Shown here: one piece after another, positions 1-12,110 of the stretch
Layout of the letters: every line of letters starts with the position of its first letter
Numbering within the stretch: the stretch's first letter is position 1
Source of the DNA: Eulemur rufifrons
Taxonomy: Eukaryota > Chordata > Mammalia > Primates > Lemuridae
NCBI RefSeq assembly: GCF_041146395.1
Contig: NC_090999.1
Location: 70,127,001-70,191,000, forward strand
Reading direction: 5' to 3'
Length of the DNA: 64,000 nt
Program-made: the position numbers and the translations under genes
Notes under the pieces: model-generated
Seen by the model: only the letters and a program-made list of their open reading frames with translations
Told to the model about the DNA's origin: nothing
Database searches by the model: none

Positions 1-1439
<1,439 letters not shown>

Positions 1440-1450
1440 TAAACGGAGGA

Positions 1451-2279
1451 ATGACTACAGATTTAATCCTCATGGTATGCGAAGAGGATCAGGAGGCTAG
1501 AGGTTTTATAAGAGTACAGAAATGTCCAGGAAAGTTTTATTTCCTCAAAAAAATATATATAAATATAATTTTACACAGGGATCAAATGGATGCAAAAAAG
1601 TAGCAAATATAATTAAAGAAAAAATCCTCAGAATGAAGATTTGAATTTATGGAACTAAGGTACACATTCTATGTAAAGAAAATTAATCCCAGTGTGTTTA
1701 ACTGCAAGATTTATCTTGGATAAGTAGGTGGATTTTAAAGATAAAAATTCTTTAAGCATCCAGACAGAAAAATCAAGTCACCTACAGAAGGAAAACGTTA
1801 AACTGCCCTCAGACTTCTCTACAGTATTAAATGTCCAGACACAATAAAACAATCTCTGAAACTTGAAAATAAAATATAACTCAAGGATATTAGACCCAGG
1901 AAACCGTTTTTCCTTTCAATGTGTAACAGACTAGCATCCTCATCAAACATGCGTGCACAGCACCTTCTTGAAAAAATAAAAAAAAATTAAAAGCCCCCAA
2001 AATTAAAAGAACCTACTCTATGAAATTTGGCCAAGATAACATAAATGATAAAAATATGATAAAAGGATTAATTTAACATTCTATTCCAAACAATAAGGCA
2101 ATGTCTCTGAGTCCTAGAGAAAAACAAACAAAACTCAAAAATTGTATATTCAAACTTTTCTTTGAGTATACAGAGGGAAAATATTATCAAATAGGAAAGA
2201 AATCCAAGAGGAAATCATCCATGAGTCTTTCTAGAAAATACAACTCTTTAGTGGAATTCAATTAGGAGATACACAGCAT
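1451..2279. other. unassigned AT-rich DNA
   Basis: No recognisable gene or repeat family. Several A-rich runs are present (for example 1975-2000), but there is no flanking duplication or SINE body. Confidence 0.5.
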
Positions 2280-2700
2280 GTTAGGTATCAAGAGTTGGGT
2301 TTTGAATACTGAAAATGCTGCAGGATAATGGGCACTCTCATATTCTTTTGGTGGAAGCATAAATTAGGAAAATTATTCTAGGTAATAATTTGATAAAATA
2401 GATCTAAATGTTTATAACCTCTGTTTCAGTGCTTCACTTCCAGGAATTTATCCTGAGGAAATTATTAAAGATTAGAAAAAAGGATATTTGATGAAAGGCA
2501 GTAATAGCAGCATAACTTGTAAAACGATGAAATTCTTAACTGTCTAATATATTATAGAATGATATGTCACCACTTAAAAAAAGTAATTCCATATAAAAAT
2601 ATTTAAATGCTAAGGAAAAAGAGCTACAATATATTATTAATGTCATAAACTAAGCTATAAAACTAATACAACCTATGATCCTTATTTTGCATTTGAATAG
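2280..2700 (+). mobile_element. old L1 fragment, 3' part of ORF2 (L1M class)
   Basis: The region around 2410-2470 reads like the eroded 'CFSASLPGIYPEE' part of an L1 ORF2 C-terminal region, followed by degenerate 3' sequence. Frames are broken throughout. It is probably an ancient L1M-type 3' fragment in the plus orientation, next to an oppositely oriented L1 fragment. Family and boundaries are uncertain. Confidence 0.5.
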
Positions 2701-2759
2701 AAAAATATAATACAGTCTTTTAAGTGTATGTTTAATTTTATAATTTCACATATTTAATT

Positions 2760-4115
2760 TGCAAGTAAAATGTTTATGTATTATTGTGTAAAACATCATG
2801 TTTTGATATATGTACACATTGTTTAAGGGCTAAATCAAGCTAATTAACATAAATGTCTTTCCTCACATGCTGATCAGTTTTTTTGTGGTGAGAACACGAA
2901 TCTACTCTCTTAGTATTTTTCAAGAATATAATATATTGGTATTAACAATAGTCACCATTATGTGCAATAGATTTCTTGAAATTATTCCTTTTGTTTAACT
3001 GCAATTTTGTGTTCTTTGACCAACTTCTTCCCATGCCCTCATCCCCTCCTCTGGTAACCAATATTTTACTCTCTGTTTCCATGAATTTGATATTTTCTAG
3101 ATCCCACCTATCAGCAAGGTCATGTGGTATTTGTCTTTCTGTGCCTAGCTTATTTCACTCGCATAAGATCCTATAGATTCATCAGTGTTGTTGCAAATGA
3201 CAGAAATTCCTTTTTTTTAAAGATTTAATTAAACAGTGTTCCATTGTATGTATTACATGTATTCACCATGTTTTTTTGTTTGTTTGTTTGTTTGTTTGTT
3301 TTACCTATTCATCTATTGGTAGGCACTTAGGTTGCTTCCATATCTTGGCTATTGTGAATAATGCTGTAGTGAGTATGAGAATGCAGACATCTCTTAACAT
3401 ACTTATTTCTGTCCCTTTGAATGTATGCCCAGACATGGGATTGCTGAATAATATGACAATTTTATTTTTCATTTTTTGAGAAATTTCTATGCTGCTTTCC
3501 ATAATGGCTGTGATAATTTACATTCCCACCATCATACAAGGGCTTTCTTTTCTCACTTATCTATCATCTCTTTGATAATAGCCATTCTATTAATAACAAG
3601 TATGAGTTGATATCTCTGTGATTTTAATTTTCATTTTCCTAATGATTAGTGATATTGAACATTTTTTCAGATATCTGTTGGCCAGTTATATTTCTTCTTT
3701 TTGAGAAATGTCTATTCAGTTCTTTGCTCATTTTTAATGGGGCTATTTGTTTTCTTGTTATTGAATAGTTTGAGTTCCTTATATGTTTTGGATATTAGCC
3801 CCTTATCCAATGTATGATATATAAGATAATAACAAATCTCTCAATGTGTGGGATGTCTCCTCACTATATTGATTGCTTTCTTTGCTGTGCAAAGCTTTTG
3901 AGTTTGATGTGATTCCATATGTTCATTTACGATTTTGTTGCCTGTGCTTCTGGGGTCATATCCAAAAAGTCATTGCCCAGACCAGTATCATGGAGCTTCT
4001 TCTCATGTTAATTCCAAGTCTCAATTATTTTTATACCTGGTTGAGAATACTATGGGGATTTATGTAAGATGATAAATAATTTTGTTTTCTTCTAAATACT
4101 TTTTATTTTTTTTTT
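2760..4115 (-). mobile_element. 5'-truncated old L1 (L1M/L1P-age), 3' UTR and ORF2 3' end
   Basis: On the minus strand this contains an L1 3' UTR (2780-3200, with the typical segments about TTAATTAGC and temporary strand motifs of primate L1 3' UTRs) and the C-terminal part of ORF2 (3270-4060). The ORF2 part includes eroded versions of the segments matching 'GIYPK', '[11 protein letters not shown]' and 'YLPIDE' seen in the intact element at 5962-9753. A (TTTG)n run interrupts it at 3270-3300. No frame stays open beyond about 65 codons. It is a 5'-truncated pseudocopy. Confidence 0.8.
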
Positions 4116-5536
4116 GCAATAAACATGTATTCATTTTATAATTAAAATATTTGTAGCTTGAGATTAAAATAAGTGGAGTCTTTGAAATCTAGATAAAAAG
4201 CTGAGCATCCATTTCTCCAATACATAATTCTCTCAAGAGGAGATATGTGCTTTCCATGGAATAATAGCTCTATCACTATTTTAGCAAACTACAGGTTTAT
4301 AAATTGGAAATTGTTATTAACTAAAAAATTAGAATCTCAAGGACAATAGAATAAAATCTTTCACAATAGGAAAATACATGGAAAGTTTACTAAATAAAAT
4401 ATATCTTTAATGAATTTAAATCCATTCTAAATGGTTAAATATATATTTGCTGAAAGATAAATTGAAAATAAATTTCTTTGAATGAAAACAAATAACTTAG
4501 TAATACAGATATTTGCCAAATAAATATTATATAGTGTTATATGTGTACCTATATAATTTATTTTTGAAATATTTATTGCAATCTGTCTTATAATGAAGAC
4601 ATATTTTATCTGTCTTTTAACAAGCAGATTGATTTAAAAATCAACTGATTTAAGGTAAATAAATATAAAATTCTGAGTCTAAGAAAAAACATATTGAATC
4701 TGAAACAAATAATTTTGGGTAACAAGTCTTAAGAAAAACTTGGTAGAAGTATTAAGAAATGTTTTGATTCTAGAAGGACCATTCAGCAACTGGTAATGAT
4801 ATTATTTCCTCTATTATTTGGTTTTCATAATTAATATTTAAAGTATAATTTAATATTTGTATTATTTTAAGTGAAATTAAGTTTTAATACAAAACTGAAA
4901 AGGGGGTATTTATGTGCTAGGATGAAAGAGAAAGAGGTGTTATATTTCATGATTTGCCCAAAATGATTTGTTTAAAAATATTGCACTGAGAATTTTGATA
5001 AAGAAAGCTAAATTAAATGTATCCATTCCAAGAAGTATTACCTTTTTAAGATGGAAAGAAAAAAAATAAAGAAAGAAGGATCTTTTTTAGATACATATTG
5101 CAATAAATGGAAAAAATATTATCCTAAAATGATTTGTATATATCTAGAAGTAGGTGATCAATGCATAAAGAGAACAATTACAGTTTCTAAGTATACTTTT
5201 TATACTGTGGATTTATGTAAACAAAAATAGATTTGAATCAGTTGATCTGCAAATTGAATAACTAGAGGACAGTCAAAAAGAGGGAATTATGAGTATAGCT
5301 CTTATACTGAAAGCTTTACATTTGTGAAAAATATGTGAATCAATAAAAGGTGCATATTAAAAGATTGAAAAAGATACAGGTTAAAATTTGGTAAGAAAGG
5401 TACAGAATGGCTGAGGAGCATGTTGAAAGGCAAAAAAAAATACTTTGAAAAGTGTTGTCTAATGGCCTGCTTGAAGAAGTTCAACTCATCATGAATCCAC
5501 TTCAAAACAAATGACACTGGTTAAGAATTAGGTGAA
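4116..5536. other. unassigned AT-rich DNA
   Basis: Very AT-rich sequence without a recognisable gene or repeat body. The segment 4080-4150 could be a decayed L1 3' end, but I cannot support that. Confidence 0.5.
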
Positions 5537-5550
5537 CAGCCAGCTGTTTA
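5537..5550. repeat. target-site duplication, left copy, of full-length L1
   Basis: CAGCCAGCTGTTTA lies directly before the T-run (the L1 poly(A) tail on the other strand). It is identical to 13422-13435. A perfect 14/14 match is expected of a recent target-primed insertion. Confidence 0.95.
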
Positions 5551-5640
5551 TTTTTTTTTTTTTTTTATTTTATTTTTTTTTTTTTTTTTTTTTCTTTGAT
5601 CTTTTATTTTTATTTTTTTTTTATTTTTTTTTTTTATTTT
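5551..5640 (-). other. A-rich tail of the full-length L1
   Basis: A ~90-bp T-rich stretch on the plus strand (A-rich in L1 sense) with periodic single T insertions in sense. A short non-A island (GATCAAAG in sense, about 5595-5604) splits it into two A-runs. Multiple AATAAA words occur in sense around 5620-5640 and could serve as polyadenylation signals. Confidence 0.9.
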
Positions 5641-5961
5641 ACAGAATCAAAGAGTCTAACAGTATATCTTGTTAGATACAGTATGTCCTCATAATGTATA
5701 CATTATTTCTTGTACAATGATATGAAATAATATGGGAAATATTCATGATAAATTATTAAGTGAACAGTGCAAGTTAAAAACAATAGTTTCATATTTTTTT
5801 CCCCCACCCCCCTTTCCCGAGTCAGCACCTTCAAGTGTTACCACTCCCCAAACGGTGCGCAATGCACTCATTGTGTAGGCATACCCCCATCCCCTCCCCC
5901 ACCCCCCACCTCAGTCTGATGTCCAATTGGTGTCGTTCCCAGGTTTGTATTTAGGTGATGA
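5641..5961 (-). other. 3' UTR of full-length L1, with G-rich tract and divergent tail
   Basis: In L1 sense the proximal part (5961-5801) has two G-run clusters, C-runs on the plus strand at 5884-5907 and 5801-5812. These have G-quadruplex potential, as is known for primate L1 3' UTRs. The distal ~160 bp (5800-5641) is AT-rich. It does not resemble the '...ttgtacccccataataagctg...' 3' end shared by the other related L1 copies at 33037-33372, 45823-46704, 46712-48398 and 60000-64000. See the finding on the possible 3' transduction or tail replacement. Confidence 0.85.
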
Positions 5962-8900
5962 TCAAGGAAACCAATTTTCTGGTGAGTACATGTGATGCTT
6001 GTTTTTCCATTCTTGGGATACTTCACTTAATATAATGGGTTCCAACTCCCTCCAGGAGAACCATAGAGATGTTGTATCTTCATCATTCCTTATAGCTGAG
6101 TAGTATTCCATGGTATACATATACCACAGTTTACTAATCCAATCATGTATTGATGGGCATTTGGGTTGTTTCCACATCTTTGCTATTGTGAATTGTGCTG
6201 CTATAAACATTTGGGTACACGTGCCTTTGTTACAGAATGACCTTTTTTCCTTTGGGTATATGCCCAGTAATGGGATTGCTGGGTCAAATGGCAGGTCTAC
6301 TTGAATCTGTTTAAGATACCTCCATAATGCTTTCCACAGAGGTTGCACTAGTTTGCAGTCCCACCAGCAGTGTATTAGTGTTCCTGTCTCTCCACACCCA
6401 CGCCAACATGTGTTGTTTTGGGTTTTTTTGATAAAGGCCATTCTCACTGGGGTTAAGTGATATCTCATTGTGGTTTTGATTTGCATTTCCCTGATGATTA
6501 GAGATGTTGAACACTTTTTCATATGTTTGTTAGCCATTTTTATATCTTCTTTTGAAAAATTTCTATTCATGTCCTTTGCCCACTTTTTGATAGGGTTGCT
6601 TGATTTTTTCTTGCTGATTTTCCTGAGTTCTAAATAGATTCTTGTTATCAGTCCTTTATCTGATGTGTAGTATGCAAAAATTTTTTCCCATTCTGTAGGT
6701 GGTCTGTTTATTCTCTGGACTGTTTCTTTGGCTGTGCAGAAGCTTTTTAATTTAATCATGTCCCATTCATTTATTTTTGTTGCTGCTGTGATTGCCTTGG
6801 GGGTCTTCTTCATAAATTCTTTGCCTAGGCCAATGTCTGTAAGAGTCTTTCCTACATTTTCTTCTAGAATTCTGATTGTATCACGCCTAAGGTTTAAGTC
6901 TGTTATCCACCGTGATTTGATTTTTGTGAGAGGTGAAAGCTGTGGGTCCTGTTTCAGTCTTCTACAAGTGGCTAACCAATTCTCCCAGCACCATTTGTTG
7001 AATAGGGATTCTTGTCCCCAGAGTATATTCTTTCCCGCTTTGTCGAAAATTAGGTGACTATATGAGGATGGTTCTATATTTGGATTTTCTGTTGTGTTCC
7101 ACTGGTCTGTGTCTCTGCACTTGTGCCAATACCAGGCTGTTTTAAGAACCACGGCCTTGTAGTATAGTTTGAGGTCTGGCAGATTAATACCTCCCATTTT
7201 GTTTTTGTTGCTTAAAATTGCTTCTGCTATACGGGGTCTTCTTTGGTTCCATACAAAGTGTATAATTATTTTCTCTATGTCTGTAAAGAATGATGTTGGT
7301 AATTTAATAGGGATTGCATTGAATCTGTAGATCACTTTGGGTAGTATAGACATTTTAACAATGTTGATTCTTCCGATCCACGAGCATGGTATATTTTTCC
7401 ATCTATTTGCAAGTTCTGCTATTTCTTTTCTCAGTGTTTCATAGTTTTCCTTATAGAGGTCCTTTACCTCTTTAGTTAGATATATACCTAGATATTTTAT
7501 TTTCTTTGTTGCTATTTTGAAGGGTATTGAGTCTTTAATTTGGTTTTCCGATTGACTGTTATTGGCATATATAAATGCCTCTGATTTGTGTATATTAATT
7601 TTGTAGCCTGAGACTTTGCTGTATTCGTTAATCAATTCCAGGAGTCTCTTGGTTGAATCCTGGGGGTTTTCCAGATATAACATCATATCATCAGCAAAAA
7701 GTGAGAGTTTGATCTCTTCCTTCCCTATTTGGACTCCCTTGATTCTGCTCTCTTGCCTGATAGCTCTCGCAAGGACTTCCAATACTATGTTGAAAAGTAA
7801 TGGAGACAATGGGCAGCCCTGTCTGGTTCCAGTTCTAAGTGGGAGTGCTTTCAGTTTTTCCCCATTCAGTATGATGTTGGCTGTGGGTTTGTCATATATG
7901 GCTTGTATCATTTTTAGGTAGGTTCCATCAATGCCTATTTTGTTAAGCGTTTTTATCATAAAAGGGTGTTGAATTTTGTCAAATGCTTTTTCTGCATCTA
8001 ATGAGAGTATCATATGGTTTTTGTTTTTGCTTCTATTTATGTGGTGAATTACATTTATAGATTTACGTATGTTGAACCACCCCTGCATCTCGGGGATGAA
8101 GCCCACTTGGTCGTGGTGGATTACTTTTTTGATAAGTACTTGGATTCGATTTGCTAGTATTTTATTGAAAATTTTTGCATCTATATTCATGAGGGAAATT
8201 GGTCTGTAGTTCTCTATTTTTGTTGTGTCCTTTCCAGGTTTTGGTATTAATGTTATATTGGCTTGGTAGAACGTGTTAGGGAGAACTCCATCCTTCTCAA
8301 TATTGGAGAATAGTTTATGTAGGATGGGCACCAGTTCTTCTTTGTATGTATGGTAAAATTCAGGTGTGAACCCATCTGGACCAGGGCTTTTCTTTTTGGG
8401 AAGGTTTTTTATTGCTGTTTCGATTTCAGTTCTTGATATTGGTCTGTTCAGGTACTCTATTTCTTCCTGGTTGAGCCTGGGAAGACTATGTGTTTCTAAA
8501 AATTTGTCCATTTCCTCCACATTCTCCAGTTTGTGTGCATAAAGATTTTTGTAGAATTCATAGGTGATATCTTGTATCTCTGTAGCATCGGTTGTGATTT
8601 CTCCTTTCATGTTCCTAATGGAGGTTATTAGAGATTTTACTTTTGTGCTCTTGGTTAGTCTAGCCAGAGGTGTGTCTATTTTGTTTATCTTTTCAAAGAA
8701 CCAACTTTTTGTTTTATTAATTTCCCTTATAGTTTCTTTGTTGTCCTTTTCATTTAGTTCTGATTTGATCTTAGTAATTTCTCGCCTTCTGCTGGGTTTG
8801 GGATCGTTCTGTTCTTCTTTCTCCAGCTCTTTGAGTCTATTCGTTAGGTTGTCTATTTGCATGTTTTCTGTCTTTTTGATATAGGCATTTATGGATATGA

Positions 8901-9753
8901 ATTTTCCTCTCAGGACTGCTTTAGCTGCATCCCATAGATTTTGATAAGTTGTATCTCCATTGTCTTTTAATTCAAAGAAATTTTTGATTTCCATCTTGAT
9001 TTCTTCTTTTATAGAATAATTATTCAGGAGAAGGTTATTTAGCTTCCATGACTTTGAGTAAGGGTGAGGGTTTCTGTTTGTGATCATTGTTACTTTTATT
9101 CCGCTGTGATCTGAGAAGATGCATGGTATAATTTCTATTTTTTTGAATTTTTGAAGACATGATTTATGTCCTAGGACATGGTCAATCTTAGAGAATGTCC
9201 CGTGAGCTGATGAGAAGAATGTATATTCTGTGGACTTTGGGTAGAATGTCCTATAGATGTCAGCCATGCCCATTTGTTCTAGCATTCTATTGAGGTCCAT
9301 TATGTCTTTGTTTATTTTCTGTTTAGAGGATCTGTCCTGTACTGTCAGTGGGGTGTTAAAGTCTCCAGCTATTACAGTATTGTTATCTATCATTTGGTTG
9401 AGATCTAGTAGGGTTTGCTTTATGAATCTAGGTGCACCTAGGTTGGGTGCATATATATTGAGTATAGTCATGGCTTCTTGATGAATTGTGCCTTTAATCA
9501 GTATGTAGTAGCCATCTTTGTCTTTTATTATTTTTGTTGGTTTGAAGGCTAAGTTATTGGAAATTAAGATTGCCACACCAGCTTTCTTTTGGTTACCATT
9601 TGCTTGAAATATCGATTTCCATCCTTTTATTTTCAGTCTAAATGCATCTTTGCAGGTTAGGTGAGTTTCTTGAAGACAGCAGATACTTGGATTGTATTTT
9701 TTTATCCATTGGGCCAGTCTATGTCTCTTGAGCGGGGAGTTCAAGCCATTCAC
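5962..9753 (-). CDS. L1 ORF2: L1 ORF2 protein: endonuclease and reverse transcriptase
   Basis: ORF2p nicks target DNA and reverse-transcribes L1 RNA (target-primed reverse transcription) as a nuclear ribonucleoprotein. Numbering from the GTG at 9753, 1263 codons: an apurinic-like endonuclease domain at about 1-225 with E29 (LQETH), YAPN 101-104, D131/N133 (GDFN), D191 and S214-D215-H216; reverse transcriptase at about 445-770 with SPGPDGF 456-462, D586 ([11 protein letters not shown]) and FADD 686-689; and a C-terminal Cys-rich motif C1116-x3-C1120-x7-H1128-x4-C1133. Adding 14 reproduces the numbering of human ORF2p (E43, D145, D600, D702, 1275 aa). The real N-terminus therefore lies about 14 codons further upstream, and GTG is probably not the start. 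The frame is open up to the ORF1 stop, with no in-frame ATG. TGA ends it at 5962-5964. No internal stop or missing key residue was seen. Confidence 0.97.
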   Translation of the reverse strand: MNGLNSPLKRHRLAQWIKKYNPSICCLQETHLTCKDAFRLKIKGWKSIFQANGNQKKAGVAILISNNLAFKPTKIIKDKDGYYILIKGTIHQEAMTILNIYAPNLGAPRFIKQTLLDLNQMIDNNTVIAGDFNTPLTVQDRSSKQKINKDIMDLNRMLEQMGMADIYRTFYPKSTEYTFFSSAHGTFSKIDHVLGHKSCLQKFKKIEIIPCIFSDHSGIKVTMITNRNPHPYSKSWKLNNLLLNNYSIKEEIKMEIKNFFELKDNGDTTYQNLWDAAKAVLRGKFISINAYIKKTENMQIDNLTNRLKELEKEEQNDPKPSRRREITKIKSELNEKDNKETIREINKTKSWFFEKINKIDTPLARLTKSTKVKSLITSIRNMKGEITTDATEIQDITYEFYKNLYAHKLENVEEMDKFLETHSLPRLNQEEIEYLNRPISRTEIETAIKNLPKKKSPGPDGFTPEFYHTYKEELVPILHKLFSNIEKDGVLPNTFYQANITLIPKPGKDTTKIENYRPISLMNIDAKIFNKILANRIQVLIKKVIHHDQVGFIPEMQGWFNIRKSINVIHHINRSKNKNHMILSLDAEKAFDKIQHPFMIKTLNKIGIDGTYLKMIQAIYDKPTANIILNGEKLKALPLRTGTRQGCPLSPLLFNIVLEVLARAIRQESRIKGVQIGKEEIKLSLFADDMMLYLENPQDSTKRLLELINEYSKVSGYKINIHKSEAFIYANNSQSENQIKDSIPFKIATKKIKYLGIYLTKEVKDLYKENYETLRKEIAELANRWKNIPCSWIGRINIVKMSILPKVIYRFNAIPIKLPTSFFTDIEKIIIHFVWNQRRPRIAEAILSNKNKMGGINLPDLKLYYKAVVLKTAWYWHKCRDTDQWNTTENPNIEPSSYSHLIFDKAGKNILWGQESLFNKWCWENWLATCRRLKQDPQLSPLTKIKSRWITDLNLRRDTIRILEENVGKTLTDIGLGKEFMKKTPKAITAATKINEWDMIKLKSFCTAKETVQRINRPPTEWEKIFAYYTSDKGLITRIYLELRKISKKKSSNPIKKWAKDMNRNFSKEDIKMANKHMKKCSTSLIIREMQIKTTMRYHLTPVRMAFIKKTQNNTCWRGCGETGTLIHCWWDCKLVQPLWKALWRYLKQIQVDLPFDPAIPLLGIYPKEKRSFCNKGTCTQMFIAAQFTIAKMWKQPKCPSIHDWISKLWYMYTMEYYSAIRNDEDTTSLWFSWRELEPIILSEVSQEWKNKHHMYSPENWFP

Positions 9754-9879
9754 ATTTATTGAGAAAACTGATAAGTGAGACAGTTTTTTGTTCAGCTTGT
9801 TGGGTAGAACTTCATTGTGATGTTTTCTCTCCTGGGCCAGTGTGGTATCTGGAATTTGATCTTTAACTCTTGAGTAGTT
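9754..9879 (-). other. inter-ORF spacer, open in the ORF2 frame, without in-frame AUG
   Basis: The 42 codons after the ORF1 TAA (9880-9882) are in the same frame as both ORF1 and ORF2 and contain no stop and no Met. The last 14 codons (about 9795-9754) encode a stretch ending in S-V-F-S-I-N. This aligns with the human ORF2p N-terminus; the final Asn (AAT, 9754-9756) corresponds to catalytic-site Asn14. The only ATG in the spacer (sense, 9815-9813) is out of frame and runs into a stop after 7 codons. ORF2 translation must therefore use non-AUG reinitiation or readthrough if it occurs. Confidence 0.85.
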
Positions 9880-10884
9880 TTACATTCGTGGATCTTTCTT
9901 GTGCTGATCCGTGTATAATTCTCTTTTGAGTACTTCTTGGAGGGCTGGTCTTGTCTTGGTGAATTCCCTCAACCTTTGTTTATCTGAGAATGTCTTGATT
10001 TCTCCTTCGTATAGAAAACTTAGCTTAGCTGGGTACAAGATTCTAGGCTGGGCATTATTCTGTTTCAGAAGCGTGAAAATGGGGCCCCAACCTCTTCTTG
10101 CTTGTAAGGTTTCAGCTGAGAAATCTGGCGTAATTCTGATGGGTTTTCCTTTGTAAGTTACTTGTTTCTTTCTCCTTACAGCTCGGAGAAGTGACTCTTT
10201 AGTGGATATTTTGGTCAGCCTGATGACTACATGGCGTGGTGTTTTCCTATTTGCTATGAATCTCCCAGGGGTCCTTTGAGCTTCTTGAATCTGTATGTCT
10301 AGAGTATTGGCAAGGCCTGGAAAATTTTCCTCGATTATGTCTTCAAATAGCTTGTCCAACCCTTGCTTGTTATCTTCTTCACCCTCAGGAATGCCAATAA
10401 CTCTCAAGTTAGGTTTCTTCACATAATCCCACATTTCTTGAAGACTCAGATCATTTCTCTTACTTTTTCGATCTATCTCTGTGACTGACTTATTTAGTTG
10501 GAAGGAGTTATCTTCAATTTCTGAGATTCTTTCCTCTGTTTGATCTACCCTGCTCTTGAGACTTTCCACAGTGTTTTGTAGCTCTCTGAGTGAATTCTTC
10601 ACTTCTAGGAGTTCAGTTTGGTTTTTCTTCAATATTTCAATTTCTTTAGTGAATTTTTCCTCCAAATCCTGTATTTTTTTTGTGTTTTCCTTGTGTTGTT
10701 TATCCATTGATTCTTGTATATTATTCAGCTTGTTTATAATCCATAATTGGAATTCTTCCTGTGACATGTTGGTGTTTTGAGTCTGGTTTGTGTCAAATGG
10801 TTGGGAGCTGGTATTTCTCTTTGGGGATGAGCTTTCCATTTGATTCTTTTTGCTCTCCGTGTTTTTTCGCTGGGCCCTTCCCAT
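9880..10884 (-). CDS. L1 ORF1: L1 ORF1 protein: trimeric RNA-binding chaperone
   Basis: ORF1p coats L1 RNA in cis and acts as a nucleic-acid chaperone in the cytoplasmic L1 RNP. The 334-codon length is close to human ORF1p (338). A basic, Ser/Thr/Asn-rich N-terminal segment (1-40) is followed by a long coiled coil at about 45-152 that includes the run ESLKSRVDQTEERISEIED (107-125). An RRM begins near NLRVIGIPEGEE (159-170), with AQRTPGR (202-208) and RHVVIRL (217-223). The C-terminal domain (about 250-320) contains ITPDFSAETLQARR (251-264) and the basic residues that grip RNA. The ATG at 10884 has +4 G but a T at -3, so the start context is moderate. The last sense codon is ATG directly followed by TAA. 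All these family motifs are intact. Confidence 0.97.
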   Translation of the reverse strand: MGRAQRKNTESKKNQMESSSPKRNTSSQPFDTNQTQNTNMSQEEFQLWIINKLNNIQESMDKQHKENTKKIQDLEEKFTKEIEILKKNQTELLEVKNSLRELQNTVESLKSRVDQTEERISEIEDNSFQLNKSVTEIDRKSKRNDLSLQEMWDYVKKPNLRVIGIPEGEEDNKQGLDKLFEDIIEENFPGLANTLDIQIQEAQRTPGRFIANRKTPRHVVIRLTKISTKESLLRAVRRKKQVTYKGKPIRITPDFSAETLQARRGWGPIFTLLKQNNAQPRILYPAKLSFLYEGEIKTFSDKQRLREFTKTRPALQEVLKRELYTDQHKKDPRM

Positions 10885-11323
10885 CTAGATTTGTCGTTGG
10901 ATCTTTACTTATAGGTTTAGTCTGGTTAACAGGACTCTTTGTGCTCTATTCTTAGGCTGTGAAACAGTCTAGGTATGTTGCTTCTTTTGGCAAGAGGGGG
11001 AGTTGCTGTAGCTCCCACGGGCAAAAGTCTGTCTTGGCCCAATGTCCCCAGGGATCAGGTTCCACACTCTCGCTTCTGGAGAAGTATTCAGTGTTTACAC
11101 TTGGGCAGGGATCCTATATAAGGTCCGTGGACCAGGGGAGAGGGCCGTCCAGGGAGCCTCTTGGTACCCTATTGCTCCGCAGTGACTTGGCTGTGGGCTC
11201 TATAGTGGCAATTGCGTGCCCGCAGATCTCCGGCCCTGGGGGTGACTACTCAGGATCCGGTATGTACCAGAGCCAGGGACCTGGCCCGTTCCGAAGCTCA
11301 CCGTGGGTCCCCAGTTTGAAGGC

Positions 11324-11474
11324 GAGAAGAGAGGAGAAAGAGAAGAGAAAAGAAAAAAGAAAAAAAAAGAAAGAAAAAAGAAAAGGAAAGAAAGCAAAGA
11401 AAGAGGAGAAAACGAAAGAGAAAAGAAAAAAAAGAAGAAAAAGAAAGGAAAAAAAAAAAAAAAAAAAAAAAAAA
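11324..11474 (+). repeat. polypurine tract within the L1 5' UTR (oligopyrimidine in L1 sense)
   Basis: 151 bp of almost pure A/G on the plus strand, with single C interruptions at about 11395 and 11413. In L1 sense it is a C/U-rich tract between the monomers and ORF1. Such tracts can form triplex (H-DNA) and bind polypyrimidine-tract proteins; that consequence is inferred. Confidence 0.9.
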
Positions 11475-11589
11475 CGCAAAAAGCCAAACCAAAAAACACC
11501 AAAAACGCCAACAAAAATGAACAAAAACAAACTACATAGCACTTCACCACACCGCAAGGCAGAAAGATACACAAATCTGAAGTATATAA

Positions 11590-12110
11590 TTCAGCGACTC
11601 AATGTTTTTTTTTTGTTTGTTTGTTTGTTTTACGCCTTAGCACAGCTCCGCCCCTTCACTTCCGCTCGGCTGGGTCCGGAGCGGCCATTAGATGTTTTTG
11701 TTTTTACGCCTTAGCGCAGCTCCGCCCCTTCACGCCCGCCCGGCTGGGTCCCGGGCGGTTTCGCAGTGGATTTCAAGATGACGTCTGCGCGCCCGCACAG
11801 CTCCGAGGGTGGTGGGGATCCAACCTCCGCGCTCAAAAAGGCGCGGCAGCCAGAGGCCCAGAGGGCAAAGGTGCCCGCCGAGGCTGTCCGCCGCCGGAAA
11901 AAAAAAGAAAAAGAAAAGAAAAGGAAAGAAAAAAAAGAAAAAACCCCCCAAAAACAAAAACAAACACAAACACAAACAAACAAAACCCAGAAGAAATTTA
12001 CCAAGAATAAAATATACAGTTCGGCGAGCCTATTCTTCTTGTTCGTGTTGTTTTTTTTTTTTTTTTTTGCCTTAGCGCAGCTCTGCCCCTTCACCCCGAG
12101 CGCGGCCCCG
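11590..12110 (-). repeat. duplicated leader modules in the L1 5' UTR
   Basis: The plus-strand core GCCTTAGCNCAGCTC(C/T)GCCCC occurs three times (about 11634, 11708 and 12071). Two larger copies share one order of parts: a polypurine run (11324-11474; 11896-11943), CAAA-rich sequence, a short 'ataNttcNgcgaNNc' motif (about 11587; 12016), a T-run, then the GCCTTAGC core. The stretch 11750-11830 also resembles an eroded monomer. This points to repeated local duplication during evolution of the promoter. Confidence 0.75.

Noticed and set aside
6110..9481. Open frames on the plus strand within the ORF2 region (for example 6110-6304, 6728-7057, 7616-7921, 8564-8884)
   Set aside because: They are antisense shadows of the L1 ORF2; the minus-strand frame carries all conserved motifs.
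11303..11574. Lys/Glu-rich plus-strand and Phe-rich minus-strand frames
   Set aside because: They translate the polypurine tract of the L1 5' UTR.
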